64,000 bases of DNA, taken from positions 110,885,783 to 110,949,782 of the forward strand of contig NC_081406.1 in NCBI RefSeq assembly GCF_030272615.1, in the 5' to 3' direction. Below the pieces are notes generated by a model. It saw only the letters and a program-made list of their open reading frames with translations, was not told where the DNA came from and ran no database searches. Positions 1 through 11,547 of the stretch are shown here, piece after piece (the stretch's first letter is position 1; every line of letters starts with the position of its first letter). The translations under genes were made by a program, and so were the position numbers. Source of the DNA: Cryptomeria japonica (taxonomy: Eukaryota; Streptophyta; Pinopsida; Cupressales; Cupressaceae).

Positions 1-846
1 ATAGAGTTGAAAGTGATTTTATGGTGAAGAGAGTGTTCATTGTTTCGTATCTGTAGAATGATATGTTATTTCATTGTCATATTTTATGAAGGAGTAACAA
101 TAAATTCATGTTGTTGAGTTGTGAGCAAGTCCTTGCAGCTGTATGCAAATTTTTTCCCAATTCCTTATTGGGTGGTGACTCCATGTTTCATACCAGTGCT
201 GAATGTCTATGCAATTAGTATTGCATAAGGTTTTTATGGTTTGATATATAGTGCAGAGATATGGGTTATCACTGCTAATGCAAATTTACACATAAATTCT
301 TCATCATAGAAGTTTGATAAGAAAGTGCAGTATAAAGATACATATAGATTTGGTGTTAATTTCCTAGATCCATATGTTTGTGGCCTAAAAGAGTGTTTAT
401 TGTAGCAGATTTGAAGAAGGGTAAGTAATGAATTGTAGGAGAACAACTCTTTGTTGTTCAAAATGTTTCCTCTATGCAAGAGGTGGCGACTCTGAGGTAA
501 AAGACTATGCTGAAAGTTGAAGTCAATCTTTAGATCTACAAGAGTTTATGGCTACAAATTATCCATGTACAGTCAAATATTTCAATACATTAAACATGTT
601 TTGGGGTATTTGAAAAGAGCAAAATAGTTTCCCTATCTAGTGTTTTCCACTTGTTGAAAGGGAAGAAGATTAAATATATTTGCATATTCAAAGTGTTGTA
701 AGTTTCAAGCTTATATTTTTTCCTATGATATGCAAATATCCATGAGCTTTATGTCAAAAAAAAGAAGAAGATAAATCTGTAGCTTTACATACTTGTAAGT
801 TGTTGAATTTTTGTGTGGGGTTGTGTATGAGGTTTGAGAAGTCACA
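1..846. other. No recognisable gene
   Basis: AT-rich DNA upstream of the gag-like pseudogene. Short reading frames on both strands have no recognisable domain. I see no primer-binding site, polypurine tract or LTR boundary. It may be the leader of the element that carried the gag-like gene, but nothing in the sequence proves this. Confidence 0.5.
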
Positions 847-3034
847 ATGTGCAGTCAATTATTTCAGCCCCAATTTTATTCACATATGACCATGTCCAGT
901 AAACTAGAACAACCATGTAAGAGGAAAAGTTTCAGCATGAAGTATTATGATGCTCTAAATTTCAAAGATATTTCGGGTTACCCAAATCCCATACCCACAA
1001 AAATTAGAAAGCATTTGCCAATATTCAGTGGGAAGAAATTAGAATCAGCACATTTATATTTGAAAAGATTTTTAGATTTGATGGGAGATTTTGAAGTTTG
1101 TCAGGAAGATGTGTGCATTAAATTATTTGTCTAGTCATTGAAAGAGGATGCAAGGGATTGGTTTTCTTTTTTTGCTAGCAAATTGTATTTCCTCACGGGA
1201 TGAATTAACAAATTACTTTATGGCCCAATTTGCTGAAAAGGTGAGTGATTATGATATGCTGAGAGGATTCATGCACATACAAATCAAGGAAGATGAATTG
1301 GTACCAGCATTTAATATTAGATTTTCACAAATATTGTCTAATATTTAGAGAAAGTATAAGTTTAATGATGGCGCATGCTTGGAGATTTATATGAGTGCTT
1401 TTGATGAGAAGATGGGTTTCTTATTAAGAGACAAGGAATCCAAAACTTTGCATGAAGCTTTTAACACAACTAGAGACATTGAAAACAATTTAAAATTTGG
1501 GATATCAAAGAAATTTTTGTTTGTTGTTGTTTCTTGTCAGAACACCTTCAATGGTAAAAGTAAATGTGATGCCAAGAAAACTATTCTTTGTCAAGTTGCA
1601 TCAAGCTTTGCTGTTCAAAATGTTCTTGTTGATATATGTGATTCAAATTTAAATGAGAGTCAAGAATCTCTATTGTCAATGCCGGCTGTCTCTCACAATA
1701 ATGATGGAATGATCAATGGGAAATTTTGTGATAATGTTGTTACAGAGATAGATATATATGAAAGATATGCACCATTTTATTTGTATGTCAATTATGCTGA
1801 TTATGTGGTTAAAAATGATGAAGTTAATCATGCATCTCCCAAGGATAATGGTAATGAAAACAATGATGGTGATGACCATCGGTCTTTGCATGTTGCTAAT
1901 GTATTTGATGTTGAAATATCAAATACTAAGGGATCACCAAGTGTTTCTAACTATGCAAGTAAGGATGATAATGACACAATGTGTTCAAACAAAGAAGTTA
2001 CCAATCAACCTATGATTTTGTAACACAAGGATGTGCAATATGATGTAAATCAGGATTCGATTAAGTCTGATAAAGCTGAAAATGAAATTGTGAATGATGT
2101 TAATGGTGTTCTCAATACAAGTATACTCAGTGATGAATGTGTTTCAGAATGGAGTGGTGCTGCTAATTATGAGGACACTGAGTTCGATTTTAAACACCTT
2201 GAAAGTATACAAATGAACAATGAAGATCAATTTTAGAACAAGAATGATTTTGACACAAGTTATTCATTTTCTTATGATCAGCAAATGAATGCCAGTCATG
2301 CAGTTGAGGATGCCTATGAGATTTCTTATTATTCATCTTGTGAAGATGATATAAGAGGAGACCAAGTTATATATCTCAGTCATGAATCTGAAAATGTAAG
2401 TATTTTTCAAGATAAAAACATATGTGAAAGTGCGGATAATGTTTTATTTTCAGACTTAAATGAACCTATATTTGAATGTTTTCAAAGTTTGAAATACCAT
2501 GAAGAGGATGTGAATGTTGATGATATGCTTGAACCGGATATGGAGTTCTTTGCCTTTGGTATAAATGTTCATAGGGCTGACCTCATTGATGAAAATGCTG
2601 AAGTTTCCCCTTGCATTGAACAAGTTTTTGATGCTAATGAAGCTCTGAACAGCAGTAGCATGTGTTGTAAAAAAATACTTCATGATGAAGATAAGACGCA
2701 TGGGCTGTGTGATGATTATTTTAGACCACAAATGAAATTTTTTCAAGGGGATGTAAGTTTGAATAAAAAAAACTTAGCTGAGGATTTGCTTCAGCTGGAG
2801 GTATGCACTTTTTTCCATGTTTGGGATATTGAGAATGCTGATGTATTAAGTTTGATGAATAAGGAAAATATAAAGTGTGATCAGCATAGCAAAGTATCAC
2901 ATCTGGATCAAAATGTTTATGTTCCTTGTTTGTATCAATCGGTTATTAATGTCCCTCATTCTATGAATTTAAATGATAGCAAGGTGAGTACTGATGAGAG
3001 TTACAATGTTGAGAATGAATGTTTTATTTTTTAA
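847..3034 (+). pseudogene. Decayed retrotransposon gag-like gene with long acidic tail
   Basis: The first part resembles a Ty3/gypsy-type gag capsid region. A conserved block near 1138-1160 reads LKEDARDWF, followed by ELTNYFMAQF and a helical stretch to about 1345. This type of protein packages element RNA into particles. The frame changes near a T-run at about 1170, and in-frame stops lie at about 1132, 1346, 2021 and 2234. Those at 1132, 2021 and 2234 could be CAG or CAA codons turned into stops. From about 1500 to 3034 the frame encodes some 500 residues rich in Asp, Glu, Asn and Ser. I recognise no domain there, and no zinc knuckle, protease, reverse transcriptase or integrase. It could be the gag of a non-autonomous element or a gag-derived gene. 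The gag call is moderately secure; the nature of the tail is unknown. Confidence 0.6.
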
Positions 3035-3334
3035 ATTTAGAATGATGATACTCTTGAAAAGGATAGAGTGGTTTGGGAGAGTAAAATGTATTACAGCTTG
3101 TGGGAAGGCCTCTATAGTGATTTGTCTCATGATTTTACCTTTGTTGAAATAGTGTGTGATTACAAAGTTCAAAATTGGGCAAGAGGTGTGCACACTAGCT
3201 GTTGTAGTAATGAGGTGAAAGGGGTTGATTATAAGGATTATGCTTAGTTGTTGTTGAGAGGTGCCTTTGTTTGGATCATGACATCAGGTGATGAGAATCA
3301 GATTTTTGACAGAGGTAAATGCTAAGGAAAATGG

Positions 3335-3545
3335 GGCAATTTATAATGAGTTGTAAATATATTTGTACATCTTTATATAGTCGCTTTGATTTCAATTGTG
3401 TGGTTCTCAATAAAGTGCCCTGCTACTTGGGTAGAATAAGGAGCTCTTTGTTTTTGAGAAGATAAGAGAAGTTTTCTGTTTTTGGGTGGTCTTCTCTACC
3501 ATATATTCTGAATTCTTGTGTTGATCTTGCAATCAACCATCCCTA
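3335..3545 (+). repeat. Possible short LTR or polyadenylation region
   Basis: Just downstream of the gag-like gene is a purine-rich run (aaaatgggg, about 3328). It is followed by a TATA-like motif (tatata, 3374-3379) and an AATAAA-like signal (caataaag, 3408-3415). This order would suit the U3-R part of a small 3' LTR, but I found no second copy and no target duplication. Treat it as a candidate only. Confidence 0.2.
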
Positions 3546-4889
3546 GTTAGAGCCACTATTGGGAATCATAAAATTTGAGTATTTTAAAAGGCCCATTTCA
3601 AAATTTTGCATCTGCACTTTCAATTGACCACCTAATCTCTCTCAGATGGCCTAGTTTGAAGAAAGGTAAAATGGAGCCAGTTGATTATCAAAGGGTAAGG
3701 CTTGGGAAATGTGTCTTTTACCTTTCATTTGGCCTATGAAGTGTTTTGCAACTTTCAAATTTCAGTTTGGATCAGTTTATCAAGTACCCATTTCAAGGGG
3801 TGAGTTGAAAGTCCATCATAGGTGCAAATGCAATTTTCATTAAATGGCCTACTTTGAGCACCTATAACTTTTGCCTAGTTGATCGTCATGTTGAAATTCA
3901 AAGTGCATTGAATTCTATGTATATAGGTGAGCCACATGCCAAATTTGAAGCCCTTGTCAATCCATTTGATCAGTTTTCCAAGATGAATTCTTGAGCCACT
4001 TTATTTAGTTTTTTGCACTTTCATTACTACATCTTTTTAAGTGGCTATTTTTATGAGTGCACTATTTGCACCCTATCAGCTTTTCGGTCAAACTGAGCAT
4101 TCCAAGGTCTTCTTTGTATTTCAAGGTACCTATGCTCTAGATTTGAGGGTCTATGGAGATTGTTTGATATTTTAGTAAAGGCATTTTGGTGGTCTCTGCG
4201 CATTGATTTTATCAGGTTCATAGTGCTAACAGAGCCATTTGGTCATCTTTGACCATTAATATCTCTTCACCTGGGATTCATCTTGAGAAATGGTTTGGAA
4301 AAGTGAATGCTTCTACATTGGTTTGAGGGACATTATGAGATAGAGAACCATGGGACCCTCCTTGGGAAGCTGAGTAATATTACGTTACTCCATAGCTTGC
4401 ACCAAGAAGTCCTGTGTGTGTGTGTGTGGACTAGTTTTTAATTATATTTTCACATTTTGAGTTCTATCAGCCCACTTTTCCACCATACACTTCTATATCA
4501 AACAGTACGCCTGTCCATTTGCGAAGTCTAGAAAGGTGTTTTGACCAGTTAGAAAATTGCATCTTTGGGATTAAATGCGAAAATGTGGTGCAAGCGCCTG
4601 AAAGTTGTGAAACTCAGTTTAATGATCAGAAAATAGTGTCGACTACTTCCACTGGTATGTTCAAGGTTCCTGAGGTGTTTTCAATGGTCAATTGCATGAA
4701 AACAAAAAAAAATTTAGCCAGACCCACTTTGGGGCCCCACCTGACTTGCCACTTCATGCATCTTCTCGGGCAAAGTTTAAATTATTTTAAATCATGTGTT
4801 TTATGATTTAAGAGATAAAGAAGAAGCTAGGGAATATTATAAGAGCAATATGGACATTAATGGTACATTGAAGCAGATGCCTGGCTATT
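3546..4889. other. No recognisable gene; short GT microsatellite
   Basis: No domain-bearing reading frame. A perfect (TG)8 microsatellite lies at 4413-4428. A 95-codon open frame at 4519-4806 has no recognisable feature and is probably chance. The text has the flavour of old retrotransposon non-coding DNA, but I cannot assign it. Confidence 0.4.
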
Positions 4890-5830
4890 TGATAGCTGAA
4901 AGGGCGTAAAACCAAAGTTTTCAAATTTTGGTAGCATTCTCCTAGGCAAATGGTTGGAAAATGTTAAAAGGGCTCAAACATTTAAAGTAAATGCACTGGC
5001 AAGTGTGAAGTCATCCTCTGCAGTGAGTCATGGCAATGTTTTGAAAAGGTAAAAGAAACTTTCAACCAAATGCATGGTATGGTGTGTGTAGTGCCTCCCT
5101 GGTGGCGTGGTGGCTGGTAAAAGAACAGAGGCTTCCAAGCAAATGTGATTGTCAAGTTTAAAACCAAATTCTATAACCTTTATTAATTTCTCCCAGTGCA
5201 GCAATGAAAAAGGCCATTAGAAAACCTTTCAAGGAAATGCATTGGCTGGTGTAAGCCAAATTCCAAATTTCTTGCAATGTCCTCCTTGCACAAATGAAAT
5301 TTTTAAAATTTTAAAACAAACGCAATGGCAGCTCCCTGCATGGTGGTGAAGGCAATCAAAAGTCAATGCAAATGTGTTAGCAGCTGCAAACCAGCATTCC
5401 CCCCTGCATGGCAGATAAGCTGGAAAGTAGAACATGGCGTTGAAAAGTACATGTAAACTCCAACAAGGGCACACAACATGTGTAAACCTGCAAACAAAAG
5501 AAACATAAACCAAATGCAATTTGGTACGTGAAAATGCCATCCTCCCTCCTGTGTAGTTGCAATGAAAAGGTTAAAGTAGAAACTTTCAATGCAAATGCTT
5601 TGGCAGGTGTAAAACAATGTCATCTCCCTGCATGGCAAATGAAAGAGCAAATAAACTCATTCAGTAAATGCGATTTGCAGGTGAAAGCCCAAATTCCACA
5701 ACCTTTACCATTCCTCCCTACGTGGTGATGGAAATGGGCAAAAGCATTTAATAAACTTTAGCAAAATGCCATTGGCAGGTCTCAGAAACCTTCAGAAAGA
5801 GTTAAAACCAGTCATAAACCATTATCCCAC
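4890..5830 (+). repeat. Very degenerate tandem repeat, unit about 70-100 bp
   Basis: A recurring consensus of roughly aaatgc-n-ttggcaggtgtaaa, then a short spacer, then ctccctgcatggtg and gaaaa can be followed at about 4990, 5069, 5142, 5236, 5320, 5369, 5512, 5593, 5665 and 5763. Spacing is mostly 72-97 bp. Units are strongly diverged, so this is an old array. No protein is implied; small antisense frames across it are by-products of the repeat. Confidence 0.6.
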
Positions 5831-7379
5831 ATTGGTGGTGGAGATGAGAAATTTAGTATTTAAACATAAGGCTACACATAACCATAGTGTCAAAGCCTTT
5901 AGGATTTGGATGCAAGGTACTAGCTTGGCGCCCAGGTAGACCCCACGTGTGCATGCATGAACCCCGAGGTGATGAAGAGATAGTTGGCGACCAGATGAAC
6001 TCCACATGTGCACAATTCCCGAAGTAAGTAAGTTTTATAGCAGAAGGGCGAATTAAAGAGCATGCAAGTTGCAGATGATTCGACGGTCGTTGCTGAGTTA
6101 CAATGTGAAAATGCTCAAAAGTTACCCTTCGTGAACCAACGACCGATGAGCTGGCAGGTCCGGGTGGCAGTCTAGTGGAAGATAGGTGGTGGTCCATAAG
6201 GTGGTGAAGTGGTAGACAAGTGGTAGATAGGTGAGGTGTCGTACCAGGTGGTGCCACAGGTGAATCACAGGTCTAAAATCAGGCAAAAAATCAAAATTAA
6301 ATACATAGTTCAGACTCTAGAGAAAAATGAAAAATTTAAATGGTGGCCTACATAACAGGGGTTATTTTTTGCCCAAATATAGAAGTATTATATATCATCA
6401 AGGATGAGGAATCCAATCATGAAGTTTGTTTCAACAAACATCAGATATTTTGAGAGAAGTTTCCATGGGAAGAAAAAGAAATATTTTTGAGTTAGGAAAA
6501 AAGGGAGACTTGGCCATCTCTGATGCATTCTAGTATTTTCCCCCTCCTTCATATTCCCATTTCTTCTCATTTGTAAGGCTTCCATAATTTTGGAGAAATA
6601 CTCTAGATTTTCATGGTTTCCAGTTCTGAGTTTCTTCAAGATTGTACAGGGCAATGTCCTTTTTCAGTGAGTGTAATGTTTGCTTGTAGGTAATCTTTCA
6701 AGGAAGATTTTAAACTCTGGGAGCAAATATTAATAAAATAGGGTTTATGTTCTGGATTTGACATTTTCTATGAATGAGTTGAGTAATGCATTTATGTAAG
6801 GCATTAATATAGGAATACTTAAGGATGAAGATGTATTTGTAGTAGAAGTTTTCATCTATAGTTTGATGTATGACTCAGTTGCCCTTGGATAAGGCACTGA
6901 TCTTACAATTAAGGGGATTCTCAAACAATATAAAATCAAATTAGAATATCTTTATTTTATGTTTTGTTGAAATGTTCCATCTATCTCATGCTCAAACATG
7001 AGCTAAGTTGTATGTGTAGATCTAGCCCATCTACAGTAACCTACTTGTTGTTGAGCTCTGGTGAGATCTATCTGCTTCTGTTGATGTTGTCATAGGTGTG
7101 TAATGGGTTTAATTTTTAGCATCAAAGGTATACCCACCTAGGTTTTGCAGATCCTGAAGAGTAGAAGGATTCATATCCTTGTTATGTTGTCCAAGCCCTG
7201 AAGTTTTCATAGATTGAAATTGGCTATTTCATATATCAATTACAAGTGTACTTGGGTTAACTAGTTTTGGTGAACAACAAGATCATCTCTCTTGCACCCT
7301 CTATCTAGTGGTGGTGGAGGACCCATGATCCCTTCGCTAGAAGCTTGTCTCTTGTCTCTCCCTTCAGAGGTCGTCGCCA
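5831..7379. other. No recognisable gene
   Basis: Between about 5920 and 6035 there are two diverged copies of a roughly 70-bp unit (ggcgcccaggtagacccc and ggcgaccagatgaactcc, each followed by cacgtg or cacatg and a cccga motif). From 6160 to 6260 the DNA is rich in ggtggt. No domain-bearing frame was seen. The rest to 7379 is unassigned, and the left edge of element H must lie somewhere here or be lost. Confidence 0.35.
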
Positions 7380-9060
7380 TCTATGATGGTCTCCAGAGCT
7401 CCTAGCCCACTGATCTGGTGGTACCACTCCATAGTACAGGTCTCACTAGTAGACTATCTCCTCCCCTGCTCGTAGAACATAGACGTATCTAGCCCCTATG
7501 TCCTCTGATATCTGCTTGCCTTCCCTGAGTGCTGTCTCAACCTTTGTATAGAACTTAATAGCCTGATCCCTATCCCACTCAATGTCCCTCAGCTATCTCC
7601 TAAGCCTAGTTGTCTCCCTCTCTAGATCCTTGATCTCATCTGCCTATACCTAACAGATCTCCCTCAAGGATAGTAGCTCATCTTCCTCCTCTCCCCACTC
7701 ATCTTGTCCCTATGGCTACTCCTATCCCTATCCTTGCTCTTGTCCCTATACTTGTCTAGGAACCTATACCTGTCTGGGAACCTATTCTACTGGCACCTAT
7801 AATGGAAATCCACCTCTACCCCTCACTACATGCATCTGTCTCTCCTCTCTACCATCTCTGCTTAGAGCCACTCTCCTCTCTACCACTACGACCTGTCTCT
7901 ATCATTGGCCCCTGTCTCTGTCATCTCCACTATCATCTCCATCACCTCCACCATCTACATCTATCGGCTCCCTTGGATCTGTCAACCATGGAAATTGATG
8001 ATCTCCCCAATATGCAATGTACTCTGCATCCATGCCTGCATCCTCCACATCTACCCATATATCCCAAGGCATGGGAACCATCTCTACCATGTGTGTCATA
8101 GACTGATCATAAGAAAGCAATGGCCCTAAATGCACCTGATCCCTCACTGTCCACGCATACATCCCTGACCCCCATGGCATCCATTGTATCCTACTGAATT
8201 GCCTACATACCCTATCTATCAACTGGCTCTCAATAACATATGGTATCCTCCCTATTAGATACCTGCTCCTGAACACATACGGTAGCTCCATTGCATCCTC
8301 ATAGTCAAAGTACAGCCTCCATACCACACTATCTATCTCATCAATCACCCTGCACCAATACTCCAGTCTCCCAATTTGTGGCTGTGACGTAATCATATCA
8401 TACAAATGTACATAGCTGCGCCCATGTCCTCTACCTCTGAAATGTATCGGTCATGTAATTGGTAGATGCTCATATGCCCATACCTGCAACAAGGTCACTC
8501 TGCATCTAAATCATGTTGATCCATGATATAAAAACCGATGCAGCTCATAATGCAAGTTTGCCAGTAGACACGGCCCCCTTCCAAACCTAGTGTGCTCTGT
8601 CACCAATGTCTCCAGTGTCCTCTCCCATCCCATAGCCAACTCTCATGTCACCCTATCTGTATAGAGGAATCCACTAATCACTCCTGCTAGCACCGCCAGT
8701 AGTGCCAATCCTTTCACTGTCATGCTGCCCCAAACCACATGTCTTGCCCTCATCTTTAGTCCTGGATCCTGAAACACTCATCTTAGCACATCCCTGTCTC
8801 CATCTCGATCGTAACAAACTAACTTCCCATCGATCGACATCCACAATATCCTATACACATCCTACAAGGTGACTGTCATCTCACCCATCGACAAATGAAA
8901 TGTGCATGTCTCTGAGTGCCATCTCTCAGCTAATGTAGTCTGCAATCCAATGTTCACTTGAAACTCAGGCATATATAGAATATATCGCAGTCCCATGACC
9001 TCAACTATTCCTCTATCCTTGAGTCTTAGCTCTAGTCATAAACTCTGAGTCAAAGGGAAT
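7380..9060 (-). pseudogene. Plant mobile domain (PMD/PP7-long-form-like) pseudogene, antisense in element H
   Basis: On the minus strand the order of conserved PMD blocks is readable. These are ELRLKDRGIVEV near 9040, an ERWHSETCTFHL block near 8910, GEMTVTL and a SIDGKLV block near 8850, and then a longer open stretch at 8405-7902. That stretch has WRLYFDYEDAMELPYVFRSR, an RVCRQFSRIQWMPW block and an acidic Gly/Asp-rich end. A predicted coiled coil (LSLREIC... RETTRLRR...) continues to about 7480. PMD proteins such as MAIN and MAIL1 act in the nucleus in gene and transposon silencing, and the domain also occurs inside plant transposons. Several in-frame TAG and TGA codons sit where Gln, Arg or Trp is expected, so it is dead. 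Its position just upstream of a Tat-like gypsy 3' end suggests an antisense cargo gene of that element. The PMD call is firm; start and end are approximate. Confidence 0.75.
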
Positions 9061-9120
9061 CTCTCTCATGACTCTAGCATCAGTAGGTCCTCCTGCAGTC
9101 AAGAAAATCAACTATGTCAA

Positions 9121-9330
9121 TCCTAGTGGTACTCCCTATTCATCACAAAGTGCTGCTTCTTATCCTAGTGGTACTCCCTGTTCAACACAAAGTGTTGCTT
9201 CTTATCCTAGTGATACTCCATGTTCATCACAAACTGTTACTTCCTATCCTAGTGTTACTCCTTGTTCATCACAAAGTGTTGCTTTCTATCCTAGTAGCAT
9301 TCCTTGTTCATCACAAAGTGTTGCTTTTAT
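9121..9330 (+). repeat. Five tandem 42-bp repeats
   Basis: Units start at 9121, 9163, 9205, 9247 and 9289, each exactly 42 bp, beginning tcctagtggtactccctgtt and ending cttcttа-like bases. Being a multiple of three, the array stays open and reads as a 14-residue Pro/Ser/Thr repeat, but I see no start context or partner domain. It is better explained as a minisatellite in the 3' untranslated region of element H. A stray half-unit recurs at about 9472-9513. Confidence 0.9.
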
Positions 9331-9700
9331 CTTATCTTTAGGGAACCTACTTGAGTGTATTCTCTTGAGTAGTTTATCCAATTGGCAATGTATGTTCTAT
9401 CATAGAATTGTCAATTTCAGCCTAATCTAATTGACAACGTATGTTCTATCACATAATTGTCAATTTCTTTAGTACTCCCTGTTCATCACAAAGTGCCTCG
9501 CTCTATCCTATCATAGGGCCTGTTCTTGAGTGTATCCTCTTGAGTAGTTTCATGATTGGCAACGTATTTTCTATCACAAAATTGTCAATCCTAGCCCTAT
9601 CTATTATCCTAGTCTTTCCTAGAGGACCTGTTTGAGCGTATCCTCTTAGCAACTTATCCAATCGATAGCTTATGTTTATCACAGAACTACCGATTTGGCC
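9331..9700 (+). repeat. Diverged repeats of about 40-105 bp
   Basis: Four related blocks (about 9340-9430, 9430-9470, 9518-9620 and 9621-9700) share cttgagtgtatcctcttgag, an attggcaacgtatgttctat core and a caattgtcaat-like end. They directly follow the 42-bp array and belong to the same repeat-rich tail of H. No gene is implied. Confidence 0.6.
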
Positions 9701-10330
9701 TTTAAGACATAAAATCGCATTGGACATTGACATTTTTAAAAGCATAGGTGCAGTCACATTCTACATAGACATGCCTAACCTACCTAGACACACCTGATAC
9801 CAACGTAGACATGCCTTCCCATTTTTTACCCTGCTTGACATTTTTTTTTGCAACCTACCTAATGTGCATTTATTACCCTACTTGACATGCATTTATGACA
9901 ACAATTAATGCAACAAATAAAAAGGAGGTTTTGTGGTACTTGCTGGCTCTCTTACATGTGTTGGCCTCTAATATCGGTGAACGCAATCAAATTTGTGCAC
10001 CAATGCCATCGCCACTGACTGATGACTGCTCTCTGCTCACTCTACACTATGATCTCTTAGATGTGTGGATGGCAATGAGGATGTTTTCCCTTATAGTCTA
10101 TCTTATAGACTACCCTAGCCCTAGTCTCCCATGTTAGTCTTCTTTATCCCATGACTCTGTCACTTTATCCTATCTTGTCAGTCCTTTCTAGACTTTCTTT
10201 CTTATCGAGAGATTGTCTGCGATCTTTTCAAACATTTTCATCCAATCTCTCAAAGGGGCATATCATTCCCATCTTGGGGAAACTTTGTATCAGTTCATCT
10301 TATCTTCTTTGAAACAATGCGACAAGCTAC
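9701..10330 (+). other. 3' untranslated tail of element H
   Basis: No coding signal. The last 130 bp (from about 10200: cgagagatt... caatctctcaaaggggcat... ctttgaaac) parallel the end of element C at about 34940-35085. This is the basis for joining this tail to the LTR at 43454. The five bases gctac at 10326-10330 are the left target duplication of element A. Confidence 0.65.
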
Positions 10331-11533
10331 TAATGAATACTAAGAGGAGGGGGTGAATTAGTATACCAAAAAATATTGTACTTAAACACTTTAATAGTCT
10401 GGCAGTAAACCGGTAAAATAGTTTAACAAGCAAACCAATTAACACACATGCAAACCAAATAACAAATAAGGAATTCACCCATAGAAGCACAATCACTATA
10501 ACACAAGAGATTTTGACATGGAAACCCAAATGGGAAAAACCACGTTGAGATGAAACTCACAAGTAACTATTGGCAGAATAGTAACCAGACCGGTTAAGGT
10601 CATACAATGTTCTTTACCAGAATAGATCTTGTTAGGAATCTCAATCTCTGTTAGGAGATAAATCTGATTAAAGACTACCTTGTGAGAGGATTTCAGATCC
10701 ATGGATGTGAACCACCTTGTTAGAGGATTTGCAAAGTCTTTTCTGGGCCTACCCGGTTAAGGGTTTCTGACTTGTCAAAGATGTGAGTAATCAACAAGTG
10801 AATGATCTAGCAAATGGTACAGTCTACTTGATTAGATCCATTGTAGCACATAGCTAATGCTCTTCAGCATTACTTCAGTCTTCAGTAAATCCACACTCTA
10901 CAAACTTGATCTTCTCAGTTAAGATCGCACATACAAGAGCTTCAAAAAAAGACCACCAAAACCTAACAGCTACTCTCATACATACACATACAAAACCCTA
11001 GACATGATGTCCTAAAAAGGAATCTGAATTCATGTCGGTCCAATAGGATTACATTGCAAGTTCCTAGTTTCACTGTATCTAGACACATTTGATAACACGA
11101 CACAAAATCACCATCAAAGTGTCAGTGGATTAACTCATCACAAAAATATACTGGTTGGTAACTCAACACAGAGTATTACCGGTTTATACAACTTTTCTGG
11201 TTACCGGTTGGTAACTCAGAGTAATACCAGTTTAATAGATTACCGGTTGACAAAAATTGAAGACTGGAAAAAGATAACTGTCGCTTTTGGCTCCTCTTTG
11301 CTTTGCTCCGCTTGAGGTCCTTAAACCGTTTGATCTCTCTCTGCCACTTGGGTCTTTATACCGCTTGAGATCAGTAAACACTTTCTTCATAACATCAATA
11401 GTCTAAAGACTACAACATGATACCGGTTTGGAACAATTACCGGTTGAGCATAATTCATATATTCATAAAGTGATGTCATAGCAAGTGTGTGTCCATCAAT
11501 GACAATCACAACATAATCATCAAAATGCCAACA
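10331..11533 (-). repeat. Element A 3' LTR (left copy)
   Basis: On the minus strand it starts TGTTGGCATTTTGATG (plus end 11533) and ends near gtattcatta, where the canonical CA has become TA. A TATA-like element (plus tctttata, 11353-11360) and the C-tract motif (plus gaggagggggtgaatta, about 10345) are present. Several accggtt-containing repeats at about 11150-11270 are partly missing from the other LTR, accounting for most of the length difference (1203 versus 1139 bp). Confidence 0.9.
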
Positions 11534-11547
11534 ATCTCCCCCTTTGG
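11534..11547 (-). other. Element A polypurine tract
   Basis: Minus strand reads ccaaagggggagat directly before the LTR start. This purine run resists RNase H and primes plus-strand DNA synthesis. It sits in the loop of a perfect 8-bp inverted repeat (aatgccaa 11524-11531, ttggcatt 11544-11551). Confidence 0.85.

Larger units (their letters stand above)
7380..10330 (+). mobile_element. Element H, left part: 3' region of a Tat-like Ty3/gypsy element
   Basis: The segment ends ctttgaaacaatgcgacaag-ctac, then element A begins. The sequence right of A (43427 on) continues gctgcattatctcaaagagg. Read together, these match the end of element C just before its 3' LTR (about 35070-35106: ctttgaaacgacgcg, then a ctcaaagaggggcaaa polypurine tract). 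So H and C are relatives, and A inserted 20-30 bp before the polypurine tract of H. H carries an antisense PMD pseudogene and tandem repeats in this tail. I found no pol for H to the left, so it is truncated, or was non-autonomous, or has decayed beyond recognition. The left limit given here is only the edge of the PMD pseudogene. Confidence 0.65.

Noticed and set aside
4413-4428. GT microsatellite as a regulatory element
   Set aside because: Eight TG units are common in plant DNA and nothing nearby suggests a function.
5229-5650. Overlapping Cys/Phe-rich minus-strand frames
   Set aside because: They run through the degenerate tandem repeat in several frames at once, with no conserved domain.
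5922-5940. tggcgcccaggtagacc resembling a gypsy primer-binding site
   Set aside because: No LTR end with a second copy was found beside it, and a diverged copy of the same stretch occurs about 60 bp later, so it is more likely part of a local repeat.
5853-6257. 134-codon minus-strand frame
   Set aside because: No domain recognised; the region has local repeats and ggtggt-rich DNA that keep frames open by composition.
7802-8129. Plus-strand Leu/His/Pro-rich frames
   Set aside because: Complement of the PMD pseudogene, whose minus-strand reading matches a known family.
9068-9430. Plus-strand frame with a 14-residue Pro/Ser/Thr repeat
   Set aside because: Explained by the 42-bp tandem DNA repeat; no start context, partner domain or codon bias supports translation.
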